Positions 1-9,115 of a DNA stretch of 36,844 bases are shown piece by piece. Within the stretch, counting starts at the first letter, position 1; the number at the start of each line of letters is the position of its first letter. Position numbers and translations under genes: made by a program. The stretch comes from an uncultured Oscillospiraceae bacterium (GTDB lineage: Bacteria; Bacillota; Clostridia; Oscillospirales; Oscillospiraceae), in NCBI GenBank assembly GCA_944385395.1, contig CALWXA010000015.1, positions 1 to 36,844 on the forward strand, written 5' to 3'. The notes beneath the pieces were generated by a model. That model worked only from the letters and a program-made list of their open reading frames with translations. It made no database searches and was not told where the DNA came from.

Positions 1-642
1 GGGAATTTTGGCGATCTGCTGCATATGCCAGATCCGCAGGTCGGCATAGGTAGCGCCCTGGTTGATGCCGAAGAGCATCTGCCGGGGATTCACCGTATCC
101 GGCAGCGCATTGAGCCGGTCATGCTCCTGCTTGCAGCGTTCCAGCCAGCGCAGCGTCCGTTCACAGGATGCTTTGGCATATTCATAGGTAGCAGGGTTCT
201 CAACGCATTCGTCAAAGGCCATGGCGATATCCGAGCCCAGGTTGGACTGGATGCGCATGCTCTCCTCCGGTCCCATGAAGATCCGGTGACCGTCCAGGTG
301 GGAAGCAAAGGTGACACCCTCCTCTGTGATCTTGCGCAGGCCGGACAGGGAGAAAACCTGGAAGCCGCCGCTGTCGGTGAGGATGGGGCCGTCCCAGTTC
401 ATGAAGCGGTGCAGACCGCCCATGGCTCGGACCACATCATCCCCGGGACGCAGGTGCAGGTGGTACGTATTGGACAGTTCGATCTGGCAGCCCAGGTCTT
501 TGAGGTCAAAAGCATCCACGCCGCCCTTGATGGCGCCCTGAGTGCCCACATTCATAAATACCGGAGTCTGCACTTCCCCGCCGTGGGCACAGCGGAACCG
601 CCCCCGGCGGGCTTTGCCCTCCGTCTTGATGATTTCAAACAT
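1..642 (-). CDS. tgt: Queuine tRNA-ribosyltransferase (N-terminal part, cut by window edge)
   Basis: Tgt exchanges guanine at wobble position 34 of GUN-anticodon tRNAs for the queuosine precursor preQ1. The 214 residues present are open to the window edge, so the C-terminus with the expected zinc site is missing (family length about 370-380). Visible are TDSGGFQ with the active-site aspartate at residue 90, AFDEC with Asp144, and GINQGA at 192-197, all hallmarks of bacterial TGT. The ATG at 640-642 has an AAGGAGG five bases upstream, which overlaps the stop of queA; the gap is 10 bp, so the two genes are surely one transcript. Product call is firm; the rest of the gene cannot be judged. Confidence 0.96.
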   Translation of the reverse strand, partial: MFEIIKTEGKARRGRFRCAHGGEVQTPVFMNVGTQGAIKGGVDAFDLKDLGCQIELSNTYHLHLRPGDDVVRAMGGLHRFMNWDGPILTDSGGFQVFSLSGLRKITEEGVTFASHLDGHRIFMGPEESMRIQSNLGSDIAMAFDECVENPATYEYAKASCERTLRWLERCKQEHDRLNALPDTVNPRQMLFGINQGATYADLRIWHMQQIAKIP

Positions 643-652
643 GGCGTCCTCC

Positions 653-1678
653 TTATTGGATCAGCATGGCGTCGCCGAAGCTGAAGAAACGGTAGCGCTC
701 CCGGACCGCCTCCTGGTATGCTGCCAGGATATGCTCCCGGCCGGCCAGGGCCGATACCAGCATGATGAGGGTGGACTCCGGCAGATGGAAGTTGGTGATG
801 AGGCCATCCAGAACCTTGAAGCAATAGCCGGGATAAATGAAAATGTCCGTCCAGCCGGCAGAGGCTTCCATGGTACCGTCTTCATGGGCCCAGGATTCCA
901 CCGTCCGGCAGGAGGTAGTGCCCACGCAGATCACGCGGCCGCCGCTGCGCTTGGTGCGGTTGATAAGATCCGCTGTTTCCTGAGGGATGATGCAATACTC
1001 GCTGTGCATCTCGTGGTCCGTGATCTCTTCCTCCTTCACCGGGCGGAAGGTGCCAAGGCCCACGTGCAGCGTCACATAACCGATGGAGACGCCGGATTGC
1101 TCGATCTTGCTGAGCAGCTCCGGTGTAAAGTGCAGGCCAGCTGTAGGCGCAGCCGCTGAGCCGTTGACCTTGGAATACACCGTCTGGTACCGCTCACGGT
1201 CCTGCAGTTCCGCCTTGATATACGGCGGCAGAGGCATCTTGCCCAGCCGATCCAGTACCTCCAGGAAGATGCCCTGATACTGAAACTGTATCAAACGATT
1301 GCCGCCGGGCAGTTCCTCTATGATCTTACCGGTAAGAGCGCCGTCACCGAAGGAAACTTCCGCCCCCGTACGCAGCTTCTTTCCCGGCCGCACCAGGCAT
1401 TCCCAGGTATCCCCTTCCCTTTGGATCAGCAGCAGCACCTCGCAGGCACCGCCGCCGGGGACACGATGGCCCAGCAGTCTGGCAGGCAGCACCCGGGAGT
1501 CGTTGAGGATCAGACAGTCGCCGGGACGGAGGTAAGAGGGCAGATCATAAAAATGCCGGTGCTCCATGGCACCGCTGTTTTTATCCAGTACCAGCAGACG
1601 GGAGGCATCCCGCTGGGGGATGGGCGTCTGGGCAATGAGTTCCGGAGGCAGATCGAAGTAAAAATCTTTCGTTTTCAT
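653..1678 (-). CDS. queA: S-adenosylmethionine:tRNA ribosyltransferase-isomerase
   Basis: QueA transfers and isomerises the ribosyl moiety of SAM onto preQ1 in tRNA, giving epoxyqueuosine. It acts after Tgt, the next gene downstream. The 341-residue protein has the usual family length. It starts [11 protein letters not shown], carries the conserved [12 protein letters not shown] stretch at 59-70 and the PTAGLHFT segment after mid-protein, both typical of QueA. The start ATG has only a weak GGGATG upstream. A candidate promoter lies at 1717-1745 and the tyrS terminator separates it from the gene before, so queA-tgt looks like a separate unit. Confidence 0.96.
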   Translation of the reverse strand: MKTKDFYFDLPPELIAQTPIPQRDASRLLVLDKNSGAMEHRHFYDLPSYLRPGDCLILNDSRVLPARLLGHRVPGGGACEVLLLIQREGDTWECLVRPGKKLRTGAEVSFGDGALTGKIIEELPGGNRLIQFQYQGIFLEVLDRLGKMPLPPYIKAELQDRERYQTVYSKVNGSAAAPTAGLHFTPELLSKIEQSGVSIGYVTLHVGLGTFRPVKEEEITDHEMHSEYCIIPQETADLINRTKRSGGRVICVGTTSCRTVESWAHEDGTMEASAGWTDIFIYPGYCFKVLDGLITNFHLPESTLIMLVSALAGREHILAAYQEAVRERYRFFSFGDAMLIQ

Positions 1679-1716
1679 AGATTCATCCCATTTATCTCAT
1701 TGAAATAGCATTTGGT

Positions 1717-1745
1717 AGTGTATCATATACCGCAGCTTTCTTCAA
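1717..1745 (-). promoter_or_regulatory. Candidate sigma-A promoter of queA-tgt
   Basis: On the minus strand TTGAAG (1740-1745) and TACACT (1717-1722) are separated by 17 bases, about 40 bases upstream of queA and just past the tyrS terminator. An overlapping TATGAT is an alternative -10 element. The match is moderate. Confidence 0.5.
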
Positions 1746-1758
1746 CCACTTTCACAGC

Positions 1759-1794
1759 AAAAAGAGCTGTGGAAAACTCTCCACAGCTCTTTTT
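1759..1794 (-). terminator. Intrinsic terminator after tyrS
   Basis: A perfect 15-bp stem (1759-1773 with 1780-1794, six-base loop) ends in TTTTT on the minus strand, 24 bases beyond the tyrS stop. The A-rich foot makes it symmetrical. Confidence 0.88.
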
Positions 1795-1817
1795 CAGCGT
1801 ATATTTATCAGAGCAGA

Positions 1818-3044
1818 TCAGGCCAGAACGGCACGGTGGAACACCTTTTTGCCCTTGCGGATCACCAGACCCTCGCCGGCAAAAGCGTCTGCCGGGAAAA
1901 CGGCGTCGATGGAATCCACCTTATTGTCGGCCACGGTAATGCCGCCCTGCTGGATCAGACGCCGGGCTTCGCCGTTGCTGGCGCACAGGCCGCACTTCAC
2001 CAGCAGCGGGATGATTCCCAGCTGGCCGTCAGCAAAGTCAGCCTGGCTCAGCTCCGTAGTAGGCATGTTCTGGACATTGCCTGCACCGGCAAAGAGCGCA
2101 CGGGAAGCATCCCGGGCCTTCTCAGCCTCTTCCTTGCCGTGGACCAGGGCCGTCAGCTCATAGGCCAGGATCTCCTTAGCCTCGTTGAGCTGAGCGCCTT
2201 CCCAGCTGTCCATCTTCTCGATCTCCTCCAGGGGCAGGAAGGTAAGCATCCGGAAGCACTTGAGCACATCGGCATCGTCCACGTTCCGCCAGTACTGGAA
2301 GAACTCGAAGGGAGAAGTCTTATTGGGATCCAGCCACACGGCGCCGGAAGCCGTCTTGCCCATCTTCTTGCCCTCGGAATTCAGCAGCAGCGTAATAGTC
2401 ATGGCGTGGGCGTCCTTGCCCAGCTTGCGGCGGATCAGCTCCGTGCCGCCCAGCATATTGGACCACTGGTCATTGCCGCCGAACTGCATGTTGCAGCCAT
2501 AGTGCTGGAACATGTAGTAGAAGTCATAGCTCTGCATGATCATATAGTTGAATTCCAGGAAGCTCAAGCCCTTTTCCATGCGCTGCTTATAGCACTCGGC
2601 CCGGAGCATATTGTTCACCGAGAAGCAGGCGCCCACTTCGCGCAGCAGCTCAATATAGTTCAGAGGCTTGAGCCACTCGGAGTTATAGAGCATCATGGCC
2701 TTATTGTCGGAAAAGTCGATGAACTTTTCCATCTGGCGCTTGAAGCACTCGGCATTATGTCGGATGGTCTCCTCCGTAAGCATCTGGCGCATATCGCTGC
2801 GGCCGGAGGGATCGCCGATGAGGGTGGTGCCGTCGCCAATGAGGGCGATGGGCTTATTGCCTGCCATCTGCAGGCGCTTCATCAGGCAAAGAGCCATGAA
2901 ATGGCCCACATGCAGCGAGTCCGCCGTGCAGTCAAAGCCGATATAGAAGGTGGCCTTACCGTTATTCACCATCTCCCGGATCTCATCTTCGTTGGTTACC
3001 TGGGCAATGAGCCCGCGGGCCACCAGTTCTTCATAAATACCCAT
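1818..3044 (-). CDS. tyrS: Tyrosyl-tRNA synthetase
   Basis: Class I aminoacyl-tRNA synthetase that charges tRNA-Tyr in the cytoplasm. The 408-residue protein has the HIGH-type motif HVGH at 45-48, the GGNDQWSN tyrosine-pocket segment at 190-197, and a KMSKS-type loop written KMGKT at 228-232. A C-terminal S4 RNA-binding domain covers about residues 340-405. The KMGKT form and overall length are those of the common bacterial TyrS. The ATG has AAGGA upstream. It stands alone between its own T-box leader and an intrinsic terminator, so it is regulated by tRNA-Tyr charging. Confidence 0.97.
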   Translation of the reverse strand: MGIYEELVARGLIAQVTNEDEIREMVNNGKATFYIGFDCTADSLHVGHFMALCLMKRLQMAGNKPIALIGDGTTLIGDPSGRSDMRQMLTEETIRHNAECFKRQMEKFIDFSDNKAMMLYNSEWLKPLNYIELLREVGACFSVNNMLRAECYKQRMEKGLSFLEFNYMIMQSYDFYYMFQHYGCNMQFGGNDQWSNMLGGTELIRRKLGKDAHAMTITLLLNSEGKKMGKTASGAVWLDPNKTSPFEFFQYWRNVDDADVLKCFRMLTFLPLEEIEKMDSWEGAQLNEAKEILAYELTALVHGKEEAEKARDASRALFAGAGNVQNMPTTELSQADFADGQLGIIPLLVKCGLCASNGEARRLIQQGGITVADNKVDSIDAVFPADAFAGEGLVIRKGKKVFHRAVLA

Positions 3045-3083
3045 GTTTTCTCGTTCCTTTCCATTTGTGATCGACAGGAGGGC

Positions 3084-3121
3084 AAAATAAAAACGCCCCC
3101 TGTCCTGTTCGACAGAGGGCG
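3084..3121 (-). terminator. Regulated terminator of the tyrS T-box leader
   Basis: A stem formed by 3094-3104 and 3111-3121 (one mismatch, loop CTGTTC region) is followed on the minus strand by TTTTTATTTT. It lies directly after the T-box sequence, 40 bases before tyrS, and is the terminator that uncharged tRNA-Tyr should prevent. Confidence 0.88.
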
Positions 3122-3380
3122 ATCATATGTCGCGGTACCACCTCTTGTTCACCGCAGCCTCACGGCATACGGCCTCATCGGGTACTAAAATACCCTATCG
3201 CTATAACGGGCGAACCCGGCACGCCTCTACTGATGTCCACGGCACGTTCCAGGCGGCAAGCTCCGGGATGTATTCACCGCACTGTCTCCTCTGCCCCTTT
3301 CACCGGCCGGGGCTTCTCTTTGCAGGCAGACAACGGGCTACTTCTTCCCTTCATCGCTGTGGCAATATACGTTTATACTG
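3084..3380 (-). promoter_or_regulatory. Tyrosine T-box leader
   Basis: The minus strand between the promoter and tyrS carries the diagnostic T-box sequence GGTGGTACCGCG (3131-3142), which pairs with the tRNA acceptor end when the tRNA is uncharged. It is followed by the competing terminator. About 130 bases further upstream the sequence GAATACATCCC contains a UAC triplet at 3270-3272 in the position and context expected of the specifier, matching the downstream tyrosine gene. Upstream sequence rich in purines (GATGAAGGGAAGAAGTAG) fits the base of Stem I. The leader is about 290 nt. The stem I fold was not drawn in full. Confidence 0.93.
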
Positions 3381-3385
3381 GCGTT

Positions 3386-3414
3386 ATTATAGCCAGATAA
3401 CCCATTTTTGTCAA
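3386..3414 (-). promoter_or_regulatory. Consensus sigma-A promoter of tyrS
   Basis: TTGACA (3409-3414), 17 bases, TATAAT (3386-3391) on the minus strand: a perfect match to the vegetative consensus. It begins five bases past the recN stop codon. Strong initiation combined with T-box attenuation is the usual design. Confidence 0.93.
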
Positions 3415-3418
3415 CATC

Positions 3419-5092
3419 TCAGCACAACTTTTTCTTATACTCCTCCGCTGCGTCCAGCAGTTCACGAGCGCCGGAGAGCATGGCGTCGGAGGCGTATTCA
3501 CCGCCGGTGAGCCGGGCCAGCTCCCTGCAGCGCAGGTCTGTGTCCAGCCGCTGCAGGCGGGTATAGGTTCTGCCGTCCCGCTCCCCTTTTTCCACGGAAA
3601 AATGGGTATCCGCCATGGCTGCCAGCTGCGGCAGATGGGTCACGCACAGCACCTGTTTTGTCCGGGAGATCCGGGCCATTTTCTCTGCCACACGCTGGGC
3701 AGCACGGCCGGAAACACCGGTATCCACCTCGTCAAACACCAGCGTTCCCACCTGGTCCAGCTGGGAGAGCACATTTTTCATGGCCAGCATGATTCGGGCC
3801 AGCTCACCGCCGGAGGCGATCTTATGGATGGGGCGCAGCTCCTCGCCCAGGTTGGCAGACATCAAAAACGCCACGGCATCTGAGCCGTTTTCGTCCATGG
3901 GCTGAGGCTTGAAGTCCACGCAGAAGCGGATCTTACCCATATCCAGCTGCTGCAGCTCCGTCAAAATCAGCTTTTCCAGCTTTTGGGCCGCTTCCTTGCG
4001 GGCATGGGACAGCTTTTCCGCTGCCGCCCGGGCAGCCGCTTCCTGCTTCTGCATATGCTTTTCCAAGTGCAGCAGAGTATCCCCCGCATCCTCAATGGCG
4101 GAGAGTTCCTGCCGGCAGCGGTCCAGGTAGGCCAGCATATCCTCTACCGAAGGGCCGTACTTCTTTTTCAGACGGTACAGCTGGTCCAGGCGGCCCTCGA
4201 TATCATCCAGTTCCCGGGGAGAGAACTCAAAATTCTCCTGCTGGTCCCGGATGGTCTCGCTGATGTCATAGGCCTCGGAATACAGTTCTTCCAGCCGGTC
4301 AGACAGGCCCGCATAGAGATCGTCCAGATGTTTTACAGAGGACAGTGCCTGCCGGGCCTGCTGCAAAAGCTGCACCGCACCGGTTCCGGTATCGTCTCCG
4401 TTCAGGCAATAGTCTGCTCCCTGAACGGCGGAAATAAACTTTTCACTGTTGCGCAGAAAGCTGCGGCGGCTCAGCAGTTCTTCCTCTTCCCCTGTTTTCA
4501 GGCGGGCACGCTCCAGTTCCTCGATCTGAAAATGCAGGGTATCCATCTTCCGTGCCTTTTCTGCCTCGTCCATCTGCAGGTCCTGGATCTGACGGCGCAG
4601 ACTCTGCAAAGCAGAAAATTCCCGGCGATAATCGGCAAGCAGATCCTGGACACGGCCGAAAGCGTCCAGATAGAACAAATGCTCCCGCTCGTCCAGCAGC
4701 TGCTGGCCGTCGTGCTGGCCGTGGATATTCAAAAGGCGGCTGCCCAGCTGGCGCAGCTGAGTCACCGTTACCGGGCGACCATTGACACGGCACACATTTT
4801 TGCCGTCGGCGTGGATCTCACGCTGCAGCAGCAGTTCGTCCTCTGTCTGGATACCCAGTTCCTCCAGCCATTCTGCCGGAACACCGGTAAACACGGCGCT
4901 GACAAACGCCTTGTCCGCACCGGTGCGGATCAGTTCCCGGGAGGCACGCTGGCCCAGCACGGCACTGATGGCGTCGATGACAATGGATTTACCGGCGCCG
5001 GTCTCGCCGGTGAGCACATTGAAGCCGGCATCAAAGCTGATATCCGCCTGCTCAATGATGGCGATGTTCTCAATATGCAGAAGCTCCAGCAT
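3419..5092 (-). CDS. recN: DNA repair protein RecN
   Basis: RecN is an SMC-like ATPase that acts early in double-strand break repair. The 557-residue protein has an N-terminal Walker A, GETGAGKS at 29-36, a long coiled-coil middle (roughly 150-370, rich in Glu/Gln/Leu/Arg), and a C-terminal ABC signature plus Walker B ending DEVD at 454-457, followed by TGVSGRAAQ. Length is that of the family. It is the last gene of the oapA-dxs-tlyA-nadK-argR-recN run, 24 bp after argR; the argR-recN pair is conserved in Bacillus and Clostridium. Confidence 0.97.
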   Translation of the reverse strand: MLELLHIENIAIIEQADISFDAGFNVLTGETGAGKSIVIDAISAVLGQRASRELIRTGADKAFVSAVFTGVPAEWLEELGIQTEDELLLQREIHADGKNVCRVNGRPVTVTQLRQLGSRLLNIHGQHDGQQLLDEREHLFYLDAFGRVQDLLADYRREFSALQSLRRQIQDLQMDEAEKARKMDTLHFQIEELERARLKTGEEEELLSRRSFLRNSEKFISAVQGADYCLNGDDTGTGAVQLLQQARQALSSVKHLDDLYAGLSDRLEELYSEAYDISETIRDQQENFEFSPRELDDIEGRLDQLYRLKKKYGPSVEDMLAYLDRCRQELSAIEDAGDTLLHLEKHMQKQEAAARAAAEKLSHARKEAAQKLEKLILTELQQLDMGKIRFCVDFKPQPMDENGSDAVAFLMSANLGEELRPIHKIASGGELARIMLAMKNVLSQLDQVGTLVFDEVDTGVSGRAAQRVAEKMARISRTKQVLCVTHLPQLAAMADTHFSVEKGERDGRTYTRLQRLDTDLRCRELARLTGGEYASDAMLSGARELLDAAEEYKKKLC

Positions 5093-5116
5093 ATCCCGTC
5101 ACTCCTCTACCGGAAG

Positions 5117-5569
5117 TCAGCGCAGCATTTCCTTGATCTCGGCAAAAAAGTCCGAGGCGCTGTCAGAACTGCGCATGATGATCAGAACGGTGTCGTCGCC
5201 GGCCAGAGAGCCTACCATCTCCGAAATATCCATGCCATCCAACGCCGAAGCGGCACCCTGGGCCAGGCCGGGCATGGTTTTGATGACCACGATGTTCTGG
5301 GCATAATCCACGCTCAGGACGCTTTCCCGGAAAATAGTGCGCAGCCGGTCGGCAAAATTCAGCTTGGTGCGGTGGGCGGACACGGCGTAGTAATACCGGC
5401 CCTGTCCAGCGGGTTCCTTCACCAGATGCAGTTCCTTGATGTCCCGGGAAATGGTGGCCTGGGTGCATTTGATCCCACGCTGCTGCAGACGCTCCAGCAG
5501 CTGCTCCTGGGTTTCGATGCGCTCATCGGTAATGATCTGCAGCAGCTGGCTCTGACGGTCGTTTTTCAT
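5117..5569 (-). CDS. argR: Arginine repressor ArgR/AhrC
   Basis: Arginine-responsive transcription factor controlling arginine synthesis and catabolism; the family acts as a hexamer. The 150-residue protein has an N-terminal winged helix with the DNA-contacting TISRDIKEL at 39-47 and a C-terminal oligomerisation and arginine-binding domain with AGDDT at 123-127. Both regions and the length are canonical. It overlaps nadK by four bases (ATGA), so the two are translationally coupled. The argR-recN order matches Bacillus subtilis ahrC-recN. Confidence 0.96.
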   Translation of the reverse strand: MKNDRQSQLLQIITDERIETQEQLLERLQQRGIKCTQATISRDIKELHLVKEPAGQGRYYYAVSAHRTKLNFADRLRTIFRESVLSVDYAQNIVVIKTMPGLAQGAASALDGMDISEMVGSLAGDDTVLIIMRSSDSASDFFAEIKEMLR

Positions 5570-6438
5570 TTTTTCCAGGCCTCCTGTCCCATTTTCTTAT
5601 CTAAAATCTCACAAAAACTCTTTTTGGACAAACGCACCAGCCGGGTGCAGTGTCCGGACTGCCGTACCCGCACCTTGTCGCCGCTCTTGAGGGAAAATGC
5701 TTTTCCCCCGTCTACAGAGAGGTATACGGATTTCCGGTTCCCTTCTTCCGCCTCCACCGTGATCACATGCTGGGGTGCAAGCACATATGAGCTGGATCTG
5801 GTGGAATGTGGGCAAATGGGCGTGATCAGCAGGTTCCGGGCGGTGGGTTCCACAATAGGGCCGCCCGCCGCCATGGAATAGCCGGTGGAACCAGTGGGGG
5901 TACTGATGATGACGCCATCGCCGCCTACCCGGGTAAGGTGCCCCTCTTCTGTAAAGATATTCAACCTTACAACCCTTGCAATAGAGCCTTTTGATATCAC
6001 TGCATCATTCAAAGCGATGTTGTTATACACGGAAGAGCCGTTCCGCATCACCACCACGTCCAGCATCATCCGGGATTCCACGGTAAAATTCCAATCCCGC
6101 AGGTCTTCCAGGCGGTGGAGCTCATTGCGGTCCAGCTCAGACATGAAGCCAAGGCTGCCCAGATTGATGCCCAGAATGGGAACGTTATGCAGCGCCACCG
6201 TACGGGAAAGGTGGAGGATGGTTCCGTCACCGCCAAAGGCAATGAGCAGATCCGCTTCCTTGATCTCCTGTTGCAGCGGACGAATGGACAGTCCCATCTG
6301 GCCGCCATAGCCTTCCCGCTGGAAAGGCAGGCAGATCACCGTGCGCATGCCCATGTTCTCCAGCAGGGTCTTGGCCTCCTTAACGGCTTTCATGTCATGG
6401 TCCCGGTAGGGATTGGGGCAGAGGATCACCTTTTTCAT
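5566..6438 (-). CDS. nadK: NAD kinase
   Basis: Phosphorylates NAD to NADP using ATP or polyphosphate. The 290-residue protein has the GGDG motif at 69-72 within AFGGDGTILH, the NLGSLGF segment, and the TPTGSTGYSMAAGGPI motif in the C-terminal half, all diagnostic. It is coupled on both sides: its start overlaps tlyA by four bases and its stop overlaps argR by four. nadK is not in this position in Bacillus subtilis. Confidence 0.96.
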   Translation of the reverse strand: MKKVILCPNPYRDHDMKAVKEAKTLLENMGMRTVICLPFQREGYGGQMGLSIRPLQQEIKEADLLIAFGGDGTILHLSRTVALHNVPILGINLGSLGFMSELDRNELHRLEDLRDWNFTVESRMMLDVVVMRNGSSVYNNIALNDAVISKGSIARVVRLNIFTEEGHLTRVGGDGVIISTPTGSTGYSMAAGGPIVEPTARNLLITPICPHSTRSSSYVLAPQHVITVEAEEGNRKSVYLSVDGGKAFSLKSGDKVRVRQSGHCTRLVRLSKKSFCEILDKKMGQEAWKK

Positions 6439-7256
6439 TTGTTCCCCTCCCTTCCATCTTTCAGCTCATCATGGGACGCTGCCACAATGGCTGCCAGGTC
6501 AAAGACGCCATCCGGCTGTTCTGCTTTGCGCAAAAAGCCCAGGTATTCAATATTTCCCTCCGGTCCACGGATGGGAGAATATGTTATGTCAACGACTGTA
6601 AAGTTATTTTCCTTTGCATTTATCAGGAAGTTTTCCAGGACTTCCAGGTGAACTTTTGGATCACGGACCACGCCCTTCTTCCCTACTTTTTCCCGGCCGG
6701 CTTCAAACTGAGGTTTGATGAGGCAGGCTACTTCGCCGCCGTCCTTCAAAAGGCCATACAAGGCCGGGAAGATCACTTTCAGGGAGATGAAGGATACGTC
6801 CACGGAAGCAAAATCCAGGGGCTCCGGGATCTCCTGAGCGGTGAGGTACCGGGCATTGGTGCGCTCCAAGCACACCACCCGGGGGTCATTGCGCAGTTTC
6901 CAATCCAGCTGTCCGTATCCAACGTCCACCGCATAGACCTTGGCGGCGCCATTTTGGAGCATACAGTCGGTGAATCCGCCGGTGGAGGCACCGATATCGG
7001 CACAAGTCTTCCCTTCCAACGTCAGTGGAAAAGTCTGCATGGCTTTTTCCAGCTTCAGTCCCCCACGGCTGACGTACCGCAGACCGTGGCCGCGAACCTC
7101 CAACGGTGCAGTGGGCAAAACGGCAGTACCAGGCTTATCCACCCGCTGGCCATCCACAAATACATTGCCGCTCATGATGATGGCCTGGGCCTTCTGACGG
7201 CTTTCGGCATAGCCCTGCTCCACCAGCAGCACATCCAGTCTTGTTTTAGCGCTCAT
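6435..7256 (-). CDS. tlyA: TlyA-type rRNA 2'-O-methyltransferase (YqxC family)
   Basis: A 273-residue protein with an N-terminal S4 RNA-binding domain (about 5-65, beginning RLDVLLVEQG) and an FtsJ-like methyltransferase domain with the SAM motif DIGASTGGF at 87-95. Family members methylate ribosomal RNA ribose; older annotation as hemolysin is historical. The frame is open further upstream, but ATG 7254-7256 begins the S4 domain exactly and overlaps the end of dxs by 11 bases, so it is the chosen start. The dxs-tlyA pairing is conserved in Firmicutes. Confidence 0.93.
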   Translation of the reverse strand: MSAKTRLDVLLVEQGYAESRQKAQAIIMSGNVFVDGQRVDKPGTAVLPTAPLEVRGHGLRYVSRGGLKLEKAMQTFPLTLEGKTCADIGASTGGFTDCMLQNGAAKVYAVDVGYGQLDWKLRNDPRVVCLERTNARYLTAQEIPEPLDFASVDVSFISLKVIFPALYGLLKDGGEVACLIKPQFEAGREKVGKKGVVRDPKVHLEVLENFLINAKENNFTVVDITYSPIRGPEGNIEYLGFLRKAEQPDGVFDLAAIVAASHDELKDGREGNK

Positions 7257-9099
7257 GCAGCATCTCCTCCACAGACTGGGCCACACCGGCGGCATCCAGT
7301 CCCAGTTCCTTGTACAGCTGGGCCACACTGCCCTGGGCTATAAAGCGGTCACCCACATTTTTCAGCAGCAGCTGCCCAGGCGCCTTACCTGCCTGCAGCA
7401 GCAAAGCGGCCAGCCGCTGGCCAACACAGCCGGATGTCACGCAATCCTCCAGCACCACCAGACGCTGTGCGTCCCACAGAGGCTGTACATCTTCACAAGA
7501 CAGCGGGGCGAGGCGGTTGAGCTTCACCACGGCAGCATGGACACCTTTCTCTTCCAGCAGATGAGCGGCAGCCAACGCCTCATTGATCAGAGGGCCATAG
7601 GAGACGATGGTGCAATCCGCTCCGCTGCGCAGCTGCGTCACGGCTTCCCTGCCGCAGCAGTCCTGATACTGACCCTCTCCCCCTCTGGGATAGCGCAGGG
7701 CTACCGGACCTTGCAGCTCCTCAACTGCGTAACGCAGCATGCTGCGCAGCTCGGCAAAGCTGGCGGGAGTCAGGACCGTCATTCCCGGGACCAGGCTGAG
7801 GTAGGCCGGATCAAAGCAGCCATGGTGGGTTTCGCCATCGGCGCCCACCAGGCCGGCACGGTCCACCGCCAGCACCACATGGAGGCCACTGAGGGCCACA
7901 TCATGGATGAGCATATCAAAGCCGCGCTGCAAAAAGCTGGAATACACCGCAAACACCGGGATCTGGCCCTGCTTGGCAAGGCCTGCGGCCATAGCCACTG
8001 CATGGCCCTCCGCAATTCCCACATCGAAAAAGCGCCGGGGGAAGGCTTCTGTAAACCCGGTGAGTCCAGTGCCATCCACCATGGCGGCAGAGATGGCGCA
8101 GATTCGCTGATCCTCCCTGGCAAGCTCCGTGAGAGCCTGGCCAAATACGGAGGAAAAGGACGGACCGCCGGCAGAAAGGGGTTTGCCTGTGGTGATATCA
8201 AAGGGCGATACACCGTGGAACCGGCCGGGTTCGGCCTGGGCATAAGGGTAGCCCTTTCCCTTGACAGTGTTGACATTCAGCAGCACCGGGCCGGTCTGCT
8301 CCTTGGCCCATTGCAGCGCCTGGGTCAGCTGCTCCACATCGTGGCCGTCCACAGGGCCTAAATAGCGGAAGCCCATATCCTCAAACATGGTGCTCTCCGG
8401 CAGCAGCGTGCGCTTTACCACCTGCTTGAAGCTGCGGCTGACATCATACAGACGCTGACCGGCATTGGAATGGGTCAGGGCCTGGCGATACCGCTGCTTC
8501 AGTGCGTTATAGCCGGGCTTGGTACGCAAATGGGACAAATGGGTGGACATGCCGCCCACATTGGTATCAATAGACATGCCGTTGTCATTGAGGATCACGA
8601 TCAGCGGCTCGCCGGAAACACCGGCATCATTGAGACCTTCAAAGCTCAGGCCGCCGGTGAGGGCTCCGTCGCCGGTAAGGGCCAGAACGTGATAGTGCTC
8701 TCCCGCCAGCGTACGGGCCCGGGCCATGCCCAGGGCCACCGACACAGAGTTGGAGGCATGGCCTGCGATAAAAGCGTCATGGTCGCTCTCCCACGGCTTG
8801 GGAAAACCGGAAAGACCCTGATACTGCCGCAGGGTATCAAACTGATCCCGGCGGCCGGTAAGGGCCTTATGGGCATAGCATTGGTGCCCCACATCAAATA
8901 CCAGACGGTCACGGGAGGTATCAAAAACACGGTGGATGGCCACCGTCAGCTCCACCAGGCCCAGGTTGGAGGCCAGGTGACCACCGGTACGGGACACTTT
9001 CTGCAGCAAAAAGGCCCGCAGCTCATGGCACAGCTGCAGGGTCTCTTCCTCATTCAATTTACGGACATCCTGGGGATTCCGGATGCGTTCAAGAATCAA
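7246..9099 (-). CDS. dxs: 1-deoxy-D-xylulose-5-phosphate synthase
   Basis: Condenses pyruvate and glyceraldehyde 3-phosphate to DXP, the first step of the MEP isoprenoid pathway, with thiamine diphosphate. The 617-residue protein has HLASNLG near residue 41, DVGHQCYAHK at 69-78, the thiamine-binding GDGALTGG at 143-150 with NDNG at 171-174, and the transketolase pyrimidine domain (AEGHAVAMAAG) after mid-protein. The start is TTG at 9097-9099, preceded by AGGAG at about 10 bases; a nearby ATG is out of frame and runs into a stop. It follows oapA by 16 bp. ispA, the prenyl chain enzyme, lies beyond the OLE RNA. Confidence 0.96.
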   Translation of the reverse strand: MILERIRNPQDVRKLNEEETLQLCHELRAFLLQKVSRTGGHLASNLGLVELTVAIHRVFDTSRDRLVFDVGHQCYAHKALTGRRDQFDTLRQYQGLSGFPKPWESDHDAFIAGHASNSVSVALGMARARTLAGEHYHVLALTGDGALTGGLSFEGLNDAGVSGEPLIVILNDNGMSIDTNVGGMSTHLSHLRTKPGYNALKQRYRQALTHSNAGQRLYDVSRSFKQVVKRTLLPESTMFEDMGFRYLGPVDGHDVEQLTQALQWAKEQTGPVLLNVNTVKGKGYPYAQAEPGRFHGVSPFDITTGKPLSAGGPSFSSVFGQALTELAREDQRICAISAAMVDGTGLTGFTEAFPRRFFDVGIAEGHAVAMAAGLAKQGQIPVFAVYSSFLQRGFDMLIHDVALSGLHVVLAVDRAGLVGADGETHHGCFDPAYLSLVPGMTVLTPASFAELRSMLRYAVEELQGPVALRYPRGGEGQYQDCCGREAVTQLRSGADCTIVSYGPLINEALAAAHLLEEKGVHAAVVKLNRLAPLSCEDVQPLWDAQRLVVLEDCVTSGCVGQRLAALLLQAGKAPGQLLLKNVGDRFIAQGSVAQLYKELGLDAAGVAQSVEEMLHER

Positions 9100-9115
9100 A
9101 AATACACATCTCCTA

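Noticed and set aside
3983..5881. Long plus-strand open frame of 632 codons
   Set aside because: It runs antisense through recN, argR and nadK, which have clear motifs and overlapping starts; GC-rich coding makes long shadow frames.
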